49,159 nt of DNA, from NCBI GenBank assembly GCA_035452965.1, contig DAOTCE010000038.1, positions 1 to 49,159 of the forward strand, read 5' to 3'. The notes beneath the pieces were generated by a model that was not told the origin of the DNA, ran no database searches, and was given only the letters and a program-made list of their open reading frames with translations. This document shows positions 7,840 through 16,490 of this stretch, piece after piece (positions within the stretch are counted from its first letter, which is position 1; each line of letters starts with the position of its first letter). This DNA comes from Candidatus Paceibacterota bacterium (GTDB lineage: Bacteria; Verrucomicrobiota; Verrucomicrobiia; Limisphaerales; UBA8199). The position numbers were made by a program, and so were the translations under genes.

Positions 7840-10155
7840 ATGAAAAGCTTGCGCAAACACCTTGTCCTGCCCCTGCTTTGGCTGTGGCCCTTGGCCTGCG
7901 TGAATGCCGCAGAAACGCCGCTGCGCTCGCTGCGCGTGGACCTGCCAGGGCAGGAGCAAAACCTCATCCGAACCTCCTGGCCGGGGATCGTTTGCTGGTT
8001 CCTGACCGCTACGGACTTCGCGCAAGACGGGTTCAAACAGTTTGTGGACCTCCACGAAACGCACTCAGGCTATGCACTGCTCACCACCAGCATCCGCCAC
8101 AATGTCGAGGTGACCCAGCCGGCTGTCCATGACCAGATAGAGCGCGCGGCGGAGTATGCGTGTGCCCACGGAATGCAGGTCGTAATGGACCTGGATGTGC
8201 GCCTGGCACGACAGGCGTTCATGCAGAGGCATCCGAATGAAATGCAGGAGATCGTCCGGTTGCGGGAGCTGACGCTTCGACCGGAGGCCGATGCCTCGAT
8301 CGAGATCCCCGCCATCACACTGGCGGATCACTACACTTCGACTCAGCGGGGCGTGCGCCCGTACGAAACGCTCGCGGCGCGATTGTTGCGAGCCTATTCT
8401 TACGTGTCGGGCCCGCGCGGCATTGAGCCCGACACCGTCCAGGACATCACCCGCCGTTGCCGAATCACCCGGTCGGACACCGACGGCTTGGAGGTAACCA
8501 TCCGCGGCCACGCGACCGACCAGATACGCGCCGCTTGTGTGCTTGCCGCCTTCACCTTGTTTACGCCGGACGTCTTTGCGCCGCATCTGATCGCCTTCGA
8601 ACGCGGCATCCTCCGGCAATATGCCGACGCGCCCCTGGCCGGCGCGTGCAAGGATGAATGGGGATTCCCCGGGCGGTTCAATCCCCGCCTCGATGACTTC
8701 TGGTTCTCCACCGCCATGGCCCGGGAATACAAGCGGCGGCGACCGGGGCGCGACCTCGCGCGTGACCTGCTGCTCATGTTCAAACCGCACGCCGGCCTCG
8801 TCCCCGAACGGGCCGCAGCCATCAACCACTACATGGAAATGAGTTGGCAGCGCAACGCCCAGGTTGAAACCGCCTTCTATAAGTCCATCAAGCAGGTCTT
8901 CGGCCCGCACGCCATGGTGGCGACGCATCCCACCTGGTTTCCTGACCCGGCGACAAAAGAGGAGGTGTTTAAGAATGGTCTTCATTGGTGGGCCGCCCGG
9001 CGTGACCTTGCGCAAACCGATGAAACCACCCCCTTCTGTGCGCGCACCGCCCTGGCCAAAAAGTGGCACAGCCCGATTTGGGTCAACATGTATTACGACG
9101 GCAAACTGGACTCTTATCGCGAAGACCTCTGGCGTCATGCACTCGGCGGGGGCCGGATCAATTTCCACCCCGTTTGGCCACCCTCAGCCGACTCGCCCAC
9201 CAATCGCCTCACAACCTCCATGCTCGGAGATCGCTTGCTGGCCGCCGACTGCCGGGTGCGCCTGTTGAATTTCATTTCCACGGCGCCGATTGACTGTCCG
9301 GTGGCGGTGGTGTTTGGTCATCCGGCGGCGCTGAACTGGGCCGGGCCGGGACTGGCCGATGTAGGAATGTCCGTGGCTGATGCGCTCTGGGCGGCGGGTT
9401 ATTATGCCGACTTGATTCCCAGCAGTGAAATTGCGGCGGGGCATCTCAAGCTCGCCGAAGACGGGGCCCTCCAGTATGGACCGCAGCGCTATGCCGCCAT
9501 GGTGCTTTACCAACCTGAGTTCGAACGTCCGGCGGTGGCCAGGTTCTTCCGCCAGGCTGCCGCTGCCGGCCGTACCGCCCTATTCCGCGTAGGCGACTGG
9601 ACGCTGGACTTTGAAGGCAAACCCTTCGCTGCCGCAGCGGAATTGCCACCACAGATGAAGACGCTCCCCGCGGCCGAAGCGGCGCAGGAGTCCATTGCCG
9701 CGGTGCGGTCGAAAGGTCTGACGCCGCAAACCACCTGCACCCCGCGCCGACTGCAATTTACCGGCTCCATGATGCCCAAGCCCAGCGGCGAGTGCCATTT
9801 GCTGGACGGCACCGTAATCCTGGCATCAGGCGAGCAAGATGTCATGGGCGACCCCATCCGGAAGACGATGCTGCTCAGCGGCCGGCATTTGACTTTCGAC
9901 GCCATCGGCATTGCCGCCGCCCGGCATGACCGCTCGGGCCGGCTTGAAGCCTTGGCGGCGGGCGGCCTGAAGAAGTTCGAGTCACCCGACCTGACGCTGG
10001 AGCTGCCCGAGCGCGCGGATCTGGCCTTGTGGCGGAATTCTCAGGGCCAGTGGCAGGGAGTTTTGCAGGGTTACACGGGCCCGTTGCCCGCCCGGTTAAC
10101 ACAACTGACCACGAACTGGACGCGCCTTCGCGTCCCCGCACCTATGGACCGGTAA
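7840..10155 (+). CDS. Large exported glycoside-hydrolase-like (TIM-barrel) protein, family not recognised
   Basis: A 771-residue protein from ATG 7840. It begins 'MKSLRKHLVLPLLWLWPLACVNA|AETP', a clear Sec signal. The middle (about 60-480) reads like an (alpha/beta)8 barrel glycosidase, with 'VVMDLDVRLARQAFM', 'DEWGFPGRFNPRLDDFW', 'MVATHPTWFPDP' and 'SPIWVNMYYDGKLD'. Acidic residues such as Asp and Glu in 'CKDEWGF' could be catalytic, but this cannot be shown. Residues about 490-590 ('PVAVVFGHPAALNWAG', 'YYADLIPSSEI', 'YAAMVLYQPEFERP') resemble the flavodoxin-like trimerisation domain that follows the barrel in beta-galactosidase-type (GH42-like) enzymes. The C-terminus is a beta-sandwich. 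The gene stops five bases before the start of a repeat element (10161). Carbohydrate cleavage is inferred from fold and neighbours only. Confidence 0.7.
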   Translation: MKSLRKHLVLPLLWLWPLACVNAAETPLRSLRVDLPGQEQNLIRTSWPGIVCWFLTATDFAQDGFKQFVDLHETHSGYALLTTSIRHNVEVTQPAVHDQIERAAEYACAHGMQVVMDLDVRLARQAFMQRHPNEMQEIVRLRELTLRPEADASIEIPAITLADHYTSTQRGVRPYETLAARLLRAYSYVSGPRGIEPDTVQDITRRCRITRSDTDGLEVTIRGHATDQIRAACVLAAFTLFTPDVFAPHLIAFERGILRQYADAPLAGACKDEWGFPGRFNPRLDDFWFSTAMAREYKRRRPGRDLARDLLLMFKPHAGLVPERAAAINHYMEMSWQRNAQVETAFYKSIKQVFGPHAMVATHPTWFPDPATKEEVFKNGLHWWAARRDLAQTDETTPFCARTALAKKWHSPIWVNMYYDGKLDSYREDLWRHALGGGRINFHPVWPPSADSPTNRLTTSMLGDRLLAADCRVRLLNFISTAPIDCPVAVVFGHPAALNWAGPGLADVGMSVADALWAAGYYADLIPSSEIAAGHLKLAEDGALQYGPQRYAAMVLYQPEFERPAVARFFRQAAAAGRTALFRVGDWTLDFEGKPFAAAAELPPQMKTLPAAEAAQESIAAVRSKGLTPQTTCTPRRLQFTGSMMPKPSGECHLLDGTVILASGEQDVMGDPIRKTMLLSGRHLTFDAIGIAAARHDRSGRLEALAAGGLKKFESPDLTLELPERADLALWRNSQGQWQGVLQGYTGPLPARLTQLTTNWTRLRVPAPMDR

Positions 10156-10213
10156 CCACGCTGGCGTTTGCTTGCGGCTGGCTGGAGTATGGCTTGTTAG
10201 TGCGGTCTGGCTA

Positions 10214-10257
10214 CGGTGTGTATCCCATGGGGAGCGCTCCCCATGGGATACACACCG
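10214..10257. repeat. 44-base perfect palindrome inside repeat copy 1
   Basis: The arms read GGTGTGTATCCCATGGGGAG and its exact reverse complement, meeting at an AGCGCT centre; one further base pair extends each side. With no spacer it could form a cruciform in DNA or a very stable hairpin in RNA. The 42-base core is base-for-base the same as in copy 2. Confidence 0.95.
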
Positions 10258-10338
10258 GGGCACCACCGTGCCGTCACCGTAAACTCAAGCCAGCGGTGCC
10301 AGGGTCAGAGGGGGCTGGAGAAGGCAGGCAGTCAGCGT

Positions 10339-10361
10339 CACTGTCCAAAATATGGACAGTG
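10339..10361. repeat. Second hairpin of repeat copy 1
   Basis: An eight-base stem CACTGTCC/GGACAGTG encloses the seven-base loop AAAATAT. The stem-loop core is identical in copy 2 (48873-48893). It lies about 80 bases right of the large palindrome. There is no T-run after it, so a terminator role is unlikely. Confidence 0.85.
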
Positions 10362-10492
10362 CGCGGGTTAGAGATTGGGATCCCATCCGGTCCTGGCTGG
10401 GGAGAAATGATAACAACGTATTCCCTGTGCCTCGGCCATCCGGCCTATGCAGGTGAAAACCTGACATTCTCAATGGCTACCCCCGTCACGAT

Positions 10493-13400
10493 CTACTCGG
10501 CCGCCTCGGCCTGCAATTGCACAGGCCCCAGCATACCCGAGGGAATCAGCGGCGCATCCTTGGTGAAGTACTTGGTCGTCGAAAAAGTCAGTCGTCGAGG
10601 CTCTGGTCGCGGCTGGTTCTTGAGCACCCAGTCCGGCCAGGCTGGGATTTTGCCCGTGCGCCAACTCCCGTCCGGCGTGCAATCGTCGGGGTATTGTTCA
10701 TCGCCGATCATGCGGTTGGGCCAGAGGTTGGTCACACGAACCTCCAGCTTGTTGGCTCCGGGCCGTAGCGCCCCGCGCACGTTCACTTGGAACGGCGGTT
10801 TCCACAGCACACCCAGAGCCTTGCCGTTAAGGGTTACTTCGGCGATCTCCCGTACGTCACCCAGGTTGATGTATATGGCCAGGCGCGAATCGCGGAGCGC
10901 GGCTTGGTCCACAGTAAAGGACTTTCGGTAAACGGCGGTGCCGGAGTAGAATTTGATGCCCTCCTCGCTGCGCTTGGTCCAATCCTCCAGCATTTGGAAG
11001 GAGGCCTTCTCCGGGCCGCCCCACTTCGGGTCGAACGCGACTTCCCAGGGTCCCGAAATCTCCATCACCTGCTTGAACGCAGGGAAGTTCTTTCGTCCCC
11101 GCGTTCCGGCTTGAGCATTCGAACTACCCTCTTGCGTCTTGCGGAATACCACGAACATGGAGCCGGCCGGGTCGAAGCGCAGCGGCACGATCGTGCGGAC
11201 TCCTTCCTGGCGGTATTCGGGCAGCGCGCGAATGGTCCCGTCGGCCGGGTCCCATAATTCGGGGATCATTCCTGTTGCGCGGAAGGCGCATTGGGCCTCC
11301 ACGGCTCGGTATTGCGCGTTGGCGATGAAGTAAACCTCGGCGTCATTGATGCGGCGGTGGATCCAGTTTATGCCGTCGGTGGGCATCTGTTTTTGCTGCG
11401 CCAGGCCGGGTCCTTTGCCTTCGGCCCCGACCGATTGTGCCGGGCGGTTTGGGCCAAAGCTCGGCGGAATGGCCGCGGCGGGATCGTAGGGTTGACTCAG
11501 CGTGAAGCTGAAATCCTCGGCTCCGGCCAGGTCCTTGAGCGCCTGCTCGAGAGGCCGGCCCCAGATGACGCGGCCGGCACCCAGCGCGTGTTGCTGGACT
11601 GCCTTGCCGTCGCAGTCGCCCCAAAGTTCGGCGGCCATTTCTTTCACTTGAGTGTCGCAGGCGGGGTAGTTCACCAGGCTCGGCGAGCGGCGGGGCGGAG
11701 GTCCGACCACGACGGCGCCGGCCTTGACCAGGTCGCGCACCTTGGCCAGCAACTCCGGCGTCATGGCCTCGTAATTGGGCAGTTGCATCACCCGGTAGCT
11801 CATCCCCGAGGGCAACACCAGCCGCCCGTTCTTCACGCTCAGGCCCTCGATGGTGAGCTTGTCCGAGATGTAATCGTAGTTGTAACCCGCCGGAGCGGCG
11901 TCGTATTGGGCGGGCAACGTTTCCATCATTGGGCTGCCGCCGTAATTCTCCCCGTCGGGCAGGAGCCGGCAGAAGTCGGCAACAAAACGGCCCTGCTGCA
12001 AGAGGTTCTGGCAGCGGGCCAGGTAATCCATGTAAGCTTTGCCCGGTTTCCACCAGGTCTGCGTCCGGTCCACGTGGAAGCCGTAGGGGCCGAAGGTCAT
12101 GCCCGGCCACTTGTCCACCCAGGGGTTGAGCACGGTGCGGTGGAAGATGAAGCGGTTGACGCCCTGGCAGAGCGCCCAGTCGGTCATGTTCTTGACGGAA
12201 TAAGGGTGCTCCGTGAAGGGGTCGTTTTCCCCGCTAGAGGTCAGACTCTCGGCGCCCAGGAACGGTTTGCCCAGCCCGTGAACCACCGAGGAGACGATCC
12301 GGGCGGAATTGAGGTGCCAGGCGTTCCATCGCATGATCCAGAACTCGGCCATCGGCATGTCAGCCTCCGCGCCATAGGTCAGGGGATTGATGCCGCGGGA
12401 GCTGGGGCCATAGGCCTCGATCGAGAGTTTGAGGCCGCGGGCGTTGGCGAGCTTGCGCAAGGCGCCGGCGTAGTTCGCATCGAGCAACTCGGATTGCGTG
12501 CGTTTGGCGTCGCGCAGAAACCGCGCGGTTTGCTCCGCATCGCCGAGCCCCGGCCCGCCGGCCAGGGTGATCAGCCAGGGGATAATGTCGTAACCGCGGC
12601 GCTGCTTGAACTCCTCGGCCATGCGCGGAGTCCAGTCCTGCCAATGGACCTCCCAACTGTCTATATGCGTGTAGGTCAGCACCTTGCCGGCGGCCGGGCC
12701 GACGTCGTCCGCCAGCATGCCGATCAGCCCTGCGAAGTGGCGCTTGATGGCCTCGGCGCTGAACTTGTCGCACTCCAGCCCCTTGCCGGCCTCCGGCGCG
12801 GGACGGTTTTCTACTCCGGTCGAGACATGCCCGATGCGCATGACGATCCACTCGCCGGCCGGGGCGTCCCAGGTAAGCTTGCCGCTCGCGTCCATCTTGG
12901 CGCTCAGGTCAAGGATCGTGTCCGGAGCGATGGCGGCGCCTTTCGGGATGGCCGGGTAGGCCAGCACCTTGAGGTCGCGATAGTATTTTGCCGCGGCCAG
13001 GGCGGCCGGGCTTAGGCTGGCGGGCGCGGGTGCGGGCGCGGGGGGTCTCTTGGCCTTCTTCCGCGCCTTGGCGGACTTCGCGGCCGGTTGCTTCTTGCCC
13101 TCGGCAGGCGCGACCTTCGCCGGTTCCGCGCCTGCTAATTTGGGCTGAGGCAGCCTCCCTTCGAAACGGGCCGGTCCCTTGACCGTCGTGCTGCTCCCGA
13201 CAACTTTTTGCATGGAATACTCCGGGGTGTTCCACGGTCCCCCGCTGCCGCACCAGCCGGCGTCGTTGTTCATGTTGACCTCGATCCCCAGGCGCCCCGC
13301 CTCAGCGACGGCGAACTTAAACAACTCCCGCCACTCCGGGCTGCCGAAGGGATACGGCCCGTTTGGAGCCATGCTTCTGGGGTTGGCGACCTCCATGATC

Positions 13401-13618
13401 AGCACCCCCTTGATGCCCGATTGTGCCAGCGCCTCCAGGTCCGCCGTGATTCCCGCTTTGGTGATGTTGCCGTTGATCCAGAACCAGTAGGTCCACGGGG
13501 CGGCCTCTGGCGGCGGACTACGGAAACTATCCTCCAGTTTGTCCGCGTACGCCGGCGCAACCAGCAACGCGAACCATAGCAGCAACACATCCACGCTTGC
13601 CATCCAGGTTCTCTTCAT
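10493..13618 (-). CDS. Exported GH106-like glycoside hydrolase (alpha-L-rhamnosidase type)
   Basis: A 1,041-residue protein starting 'MKRTWMASVDVLLLWFALLV' with a signal peptide ending at 'AYA|DK'. Early motifs 'PWTYWFWINGNITKAGITAD' and 'GIKGVLIMEV' followed by 'INMNNDAGW'-like sequence ('VNMNNDAGWCGSGG') are typical of GH106-type enzymes. So is 'YTHIDSWEVHWQDWTPRM' with 'FKQRRGYDIIPWL'. A barrel with 'FHRTVLNPW' and a Rossmann-like segment ('AGAVVVGPPP') follow. The last 170 residues form a galactose-binding-like sandwich ('VTLNGKALGVLWKPPF', 'NKLEVRVTNLWPNRM'). A Lys/Ala/Pro-rich stretch of about 44 residues (DNA 13004-13135) interrupts the N-terminal domain. Likely removes rhamnose-like terminal sugars in the periplasm or outside. 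An upstream ATG at 13669 would bury the signal peptide, so 13618 is preferred. Confidence 0.82.
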   Translation of the reverse strand: MKRTWMASVDVLLLWFALLVAPAYADKLEDSFRSPPPEAAPWTYWFWINGNITKAGITADLEALAQSGIKGVLIMEVANPRSMAPNGPYPFGSPEWRELFKFAVAEAGRLGIEVNMNNDAGWCGSGGPWNTPEYSMQKVVGSSTTVKGPARFEGRLPQPKLAGAEPAKVAPAEGKKQPAAKSAKARKKAKRPPAPAPAPASLSPAALAAAKYYRDLKVLAYPAIPKGAAIAPDTILDLSAKMDASGKLTWDAPAGEWIVMRIGHVSTGVENRPAPEAGKGLECDKFSAEAIKRHFAGLIGMLADDVGPAAGKVLTYTHIDSWEVHWQDWTPRMAEEFKQRRGYDIIPWLITLAGGPGLGDAEQTARFLRDAKRTQSELLDANYAGALRKLANARGLKLSIEAYGPSSRGINPLTYGAEADMPMAEFWIMRWNAWHLNSARIVSSVVHGLGKPFLGAESLTSSGENDPFTEHPYSVKNMTDWALCQGVNRFIFHRTVLNPWVDKWPGMTFGPYGFHVDRTQTWWKPGKAYMDYLARCQNLLQQGRFVADFCRLLPDGENYGGSPMMETLPAQYDAAPAGYNYDYISDKLTIEGLSVKNGRLVLPSGMSYRVMQLPNYEAMTPELLAKVRDLVKAGAVVVGPPPRRSPSLVNYPACDTQVKEMAAELWGDCDGKAVQQHALGAGRVIWGRPLEQALKDLAGAEDFSFTLSQPYDPAAAIPPSFGPNRPAQSVGAEGKGPGLAQQKQMPTDGINWIHRRINDAEVYFIANAQYRAVEAQCAFRATGMIPELWDPADGTIRALPEYRQEGVRTIVPLRFDPAGSMFVVFRKTQEGSSNAQAGTRGRKNFPAFKQVMEISGPWEVAFDPKWGGPEKASFQMLEDWTKRSEEGIKFYSGTAVYRKSFTVDQAALRDSRLAIYINLGDVREIAEVTLNGKALGVLWKPPFQVNVRGALRPGANKLEVRVTNLWPNRMIGDEQYPDDCTPDGSWRTGKIPAWPDWVLKNQPRPEPRRLTFSTTKYFTKDAPLIPSGMLGPVQLQAEAAE

Positions 13619-13766
13619 CTCAGTGCCCTTCGAAAGTAATGACGTCATAAGTTCGATCTGCGCCGACATAGTAGACGAGGAGCGAAAGCCCGCAATAGTC
13701 AGTTTCCAACTTCAACTGCGCATGCGGCAGCTTCCTGGTCCGCGCCCTTACATCAGCTTGTCGCCA

Positions 13767-16145
13767 TCAGGGATCGCCGGCGCCCGTCACGCTCACATTG
13801 TCAATGCACGAACTGTAGTCGCCTCCGGTCCGGGCGCCCACAAATGCCAGCGTGTGGCTGCCGGCCTCCGTGCAATTGTACGTCGCCGTGAACGACTGCC
13901 ACTCGCTTTGGCTCTGGCTAGCGTGGCTCACCGTCAAAATTGCGCCGCCGTCCATCTGCACCTGAATCGTATTGGGGCCATAACTGCCGGCCCGGCCTAC
14001 GCACGCGAACGTGACCGCGTAGCTGCCGGTGGCGGAGAAGTGCAGCAGCTGCGCAAAGCTCGAGAGCGCGCCGTTGGCCCCCTGGATGAACGCCGCCTGG
14101 CTCCCGTTCGGGGCCGCGGGCGCGTACCATGTGCCGCTGTTATGGTCTATCCCCGCGCTCGTCCCCAAAACCCAGCCGAACCCCGTCGCCCCGTTGAAGT
14201 TATAGGTGTTGGCGGCTCCGCTGGTGTTCTGGTAAGCCCAGCTGGCCACGAGCGGCGTCTCGAAACTCCCGTTGCGCACCAGCGTGGCCGGGCCTACGGT
14301 CAGCAGCGCATCGGCGCTGAGGGTTGAGCCCAGCGCGTTGGAGACGATCACCGAGTAGGGACCGGCATCGGCCGGCTGGACGTTGGCGCGAGTGTAGCTG
14401 GAGCCGCTCGCCTCGGCGAGGTTGGTGCCGTGGAACAACCACTGGTAGTAAAGGGGCGCGGAACCCTTGGCCGCCACGGTGAACGTGGCGCTGTCGCCCG
14501 GGCTGACGGTCAGGCTCTGGGGCTGAATGGTAATGGTAGGCGGCGTGGCGGAGACGTTGAGATTCGTGACGAACAACAGCGCGCTCAAAACCGCGCGCGG
14601 GCTGCCGTCGCGCAGCGTGTTGACCACCTCGAAGCCGCCGCTGTCAGTCCGCAAGACCGCGGTCACGCTACCGCCGCCGTCCTGCTGGTAGAGGTATCGC
14701 AGGTCGTAGGCCTTGGCCAGAGCGTTGCATTCCGTGTAGGTGAGCCCGTTGTATCCGTGATTGATGTCGGCGGTGATGAGGCAGTAGGTGCCATCGGCCG
14801 TCATGCCGAACAGCGACCTCGAATAGTGCATCGTGTTGTAGCCGTCGTTGGCGCGCGTCGTCTGCTCAACCCCGTTGACGATGTGGTCGGAATGGTAACC
14901 GCTGGCCGCCTCGACGGCGTTCATCGCCGCGTTGCCGAATTTCTGCTCCACGCGGACCCGCATGCCGAGAGTCAGCGCCGCGATGAGGGCCGGATCCGAT
15001 GTGTCAATGCCGAAATTGCCAGCCTCGATGGCCACACTGGACAACGGCCCCACCGCCACGTTCGTAACCGTTCCGATGCCGAAGAATGAGTTTCTGCCGG
15101 CGATGCCATTCGCATAGGCATAGCCTGAGGAGTTTGACAGGTACACCAGATCACCCTCCACTACGAACAGCGTGTTGGCGGTGTTAAATGAGGTGGGAAC
15201 CCAGGAGGAAGACGAGTTCGTAGCGTGGAGAGACGCCCACACCGCCGTCTTGCCGGGGGACGGCGAGGAGTTAATGTTTGCGACGGCGTACTCCGTGAGG
15301 ACTTCCTCGTTGGTCCCCAGGAGGCTCAGCACGTAGCTGCCCGCCCCGCCGCTACTGGTCACGAGACCATTCGCCGAACCGTCGTTCTTGAATCCTACGA
15401 CCTGTGTCGCGTTTCCGGTCAGGCTTACCGTGAAGCGATTGCCGTAGTCCGCAACGAGCGGATAATACGGCTGCGGCTGGACGTAGGCGGAGCCATCGAT
15501 TAGACCGTTCCCGAACTTCGCAAAGTACTGGTCGGCATTGATGCCGCCGACGACGATCCAACCCGGGTGATGGGCCTCATAATCCTGGGCGATCGCGGAA
15601 ACCGCCGCCCGCACATAGTCCTTACCGTTCGACGAAATCGCCCAGGTCACGAGCTTCGAACTGGCGCCATCCGTCTTCATCTTGAAGACGCACACCTGCT
15701 GCGTGTACGTGGTGCCGGAGGTAACGGTCGTCCCAGACACCTTCTCCAGTTCCATGCCGCCGCGGTGCGTCATTGTCGCCTCGTACGGCTTCCATACGCT
15801 TGCGCCCGTGCCGTCGGAGTACGTCATATCGGACGCTTCGACCCTCACGAACAGGGCATCCGCATCGCCAATTTCGATGTTGAACGATTTGCCATTTGCT
15901 GCGTCACCCAAAGTGGCCCGCACAGCCGACAGCGGCTTGAAACCGCCCGAGAGCGAGTCTGCGGCGAGCACCGTATAGTAGGCGTCCGCCTGCATGTTAT
16001 TCACCCTGACCGACAGCGTCCCGCCGTTGAATTGTATCGGGCCGATTTTGGGCTGCGGAGGACCGGCCATCGTGGGCAAAAGCGCGATGAAAAGGCAAAC
16101 GACGGCGACGCTGCAGAGCAACGGAAACTCTGAATGTGTTCTCAT
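13767..16145 (-). CDS. Exported phosphodiester glycosidase (NAGPA domain) with Ig-like and carbohydrate-binding-like domains
   Basis: A 792-residue multidomain protein. The signal peptide is 'FPLLCSVAVVCLFIALLPTMAG'. Residues about 90-560 hold a phosphodiester glycosidase domain (PF09992, NAGPA-like), recognised by 'MHYSRSLFGMTADGTYCLI', 'NGLTYTECNALAKA' and 'LYQQDGGGSVTAVL', followed by 'GSPRAVLSALLF'. Such enzymes cleave a sugar-phosphodiester link, as when uncovering mannose 6-phosphate in animals; bacterial members act on surface or matrix glycans. Next is an Ig-like domain ('ITIQPQSLTVSPGDSATFTV' to 'ALLTV'). The C-terminal jelly-roll ('NGSFETPLVASWAYQ' to 'CIDNVSVTGAGDP') resembles DUF642/carbohydrate-binding modules. 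The start at 16145 gives the signal peptide at the N-terminus; the frame opens 16 codons earlier. It shares a divergent intergenic region with the GxGYxYP gene. Confidence 0.85.
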   Translation of the reverse strand: MRTHSEFPLLCSVAVVCLFIALLPTMAGPPQPKIGPIQFNGGTLSVRVNNMQADAYYTVLAADSLSGGFKPLSAVRATLGDAANGKSFNIEIGDADALFVRVEASDMTYSDGTGASVWKPYEATMTHRGGMELEKVSGTTVTSGTTYTQQVCVFKMKTDGASSKLVTWAISSNGKDYVRAAVSAIAQDYEAHHPGWIVVGGINADQYFAKFGNGLIDGSAYVQPQPYYPLVADYGNRFTVSLTGNATQVVGFKNDGSANGLVTSSGGAGSYVLSLLGTNEEVLTEYAVANINSSPSPGKTAVWASLHATNSSSSWVPTSFNTANTLFVVEGDLVYLSNSSGYAYANGIAGRNSFFGIGTVTNVAVGPLSSVAIEAGNFGIDTSDPALIAALTLGMRVRVEQKFGNAAMNAVEAASGYHSDHIVNGVEQTTRANDGYNTMHYSRSLFGMTADGTYCLITADINHGYNGLTYTECNALAKAYDLRYLYQQDGGGSVTAVLRTDSGGFEVVNTLRDGSPRAVLSALLFVTNLNVSATPPTITIQPQSLTVSPGDSATFTVAAKGSAPLYYQWLFHGTNLAEASGSSYTRANVQPADAGPYSVIVSNALGSTLSADALLTVGPATLVRNGSFETPLVASWAYQNTSGAANTYNFNGATGFGWVLGTSAGIDHNSGTWYAPAAPNGSQAAFIQGANGALSSFAQLLHFSATGSYAVTFACVGRAGSYGPNTIQVQMDGGAILTVSHASQSQSEWQSFTATYNCTEAGSHTLAFVGARTGGDYSSCIDNVSVTGAGDP

Positions 16146-16490
16146 AATGTCACTGAATGCGGTTTCACGAACGTCTGCCCGGCGGCCGCACACGCATGAT
16201 CAGTCGCACCCGGCGCTACGCGCAAGTGCTTTTTGGGACCAAGTCAATCCGCCGAAAACGGCTCTAGCGTTCCATAACAAGCCCCGGTAGCAGCCAGGTG
16301 ATTAGCGCGTGACCCGGCTCAGCCTCGCAGCCGATCATCCGTAATGCCGAATTCGGATTGCCGGGATCAGTTCTGGCCCGGCGGAATAGGCGCGGGCTGG
16401 GCTGGACACGCCGATCCGGGCGGCAGGATGCCTGTCGCTACGCGCTGGTGGTGGCAATATGCGCCCCCCGGGTCCATCAGTTCTGGCTTT
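16146..16490. other. Divergent intergenic region between phosphodiester glycosidase and GxGYxYP genes
   Basis: About 345 bases that must hold promoters for both flanking genes. The twelve bases ATCAGTTCTGGC occur twice, about 108 bases apart (near 16369 and 16477), as a direct repeat ahead of the plus-strand gene. No clear -35/-10 pair or palindrome was found. The plus-strand frame is open through part of the region, but translated residues there look non-protein (Trp- and Gly-rich). Confidence 0.45.

Larger units (their letters stand above)
10158..10400. repeat. Palindromic repeat element, copy 1
   Basis: About 240 bases that match the segment at 48699-48937 along their whole length. Shared blocks include 'ctggcg...gcttgcgg', a 42-base perfect palindrome, 'gcaccacc', 'gggtca', 'ctggag.aggc', a second hairpin with identical core, and 'ggt.ctggct' near the right end. 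The two palindromic cores are identical between copies, while the spacers are clearly diverged. The left 58 bases also match 27522-27579. There is no open frame with a plausible product, although conceptual translation of the palindrome gives a 'GVYPMGSAPHGIHT' peptide in one frame. It fits a REP/BIME- or MITE-like non-autonomous element. It begins right after the stop codon of the preceding gene. Confidence 0.85.

Noticed and set aside
8065..9168. A 367-codon minus-strand frame opposite the large exported barrel protein
   Set aside because: Composition and lack of recognisable motifs indicate an antisense shadow; the plus-strand protein has a signal peptide and domain structure.
10029..10931. 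A 300-codon plus-strand frame running through repeat copy 1 into the GH106-like gene
   Set aside because: It overlaps the end of the 771-residue gene, the palindromic repeat and the antisense of a well-supported gene; the translation looks like shadow sequence.
11291..13015. A 574-codon plus-strand frame antisense to the first GH106-like gene
   Set aside because: It is a codon-bias shadow in GC-rich DNA: His/Arg/Gly-rich, without any domain, and opposite a clear enzyme gene.
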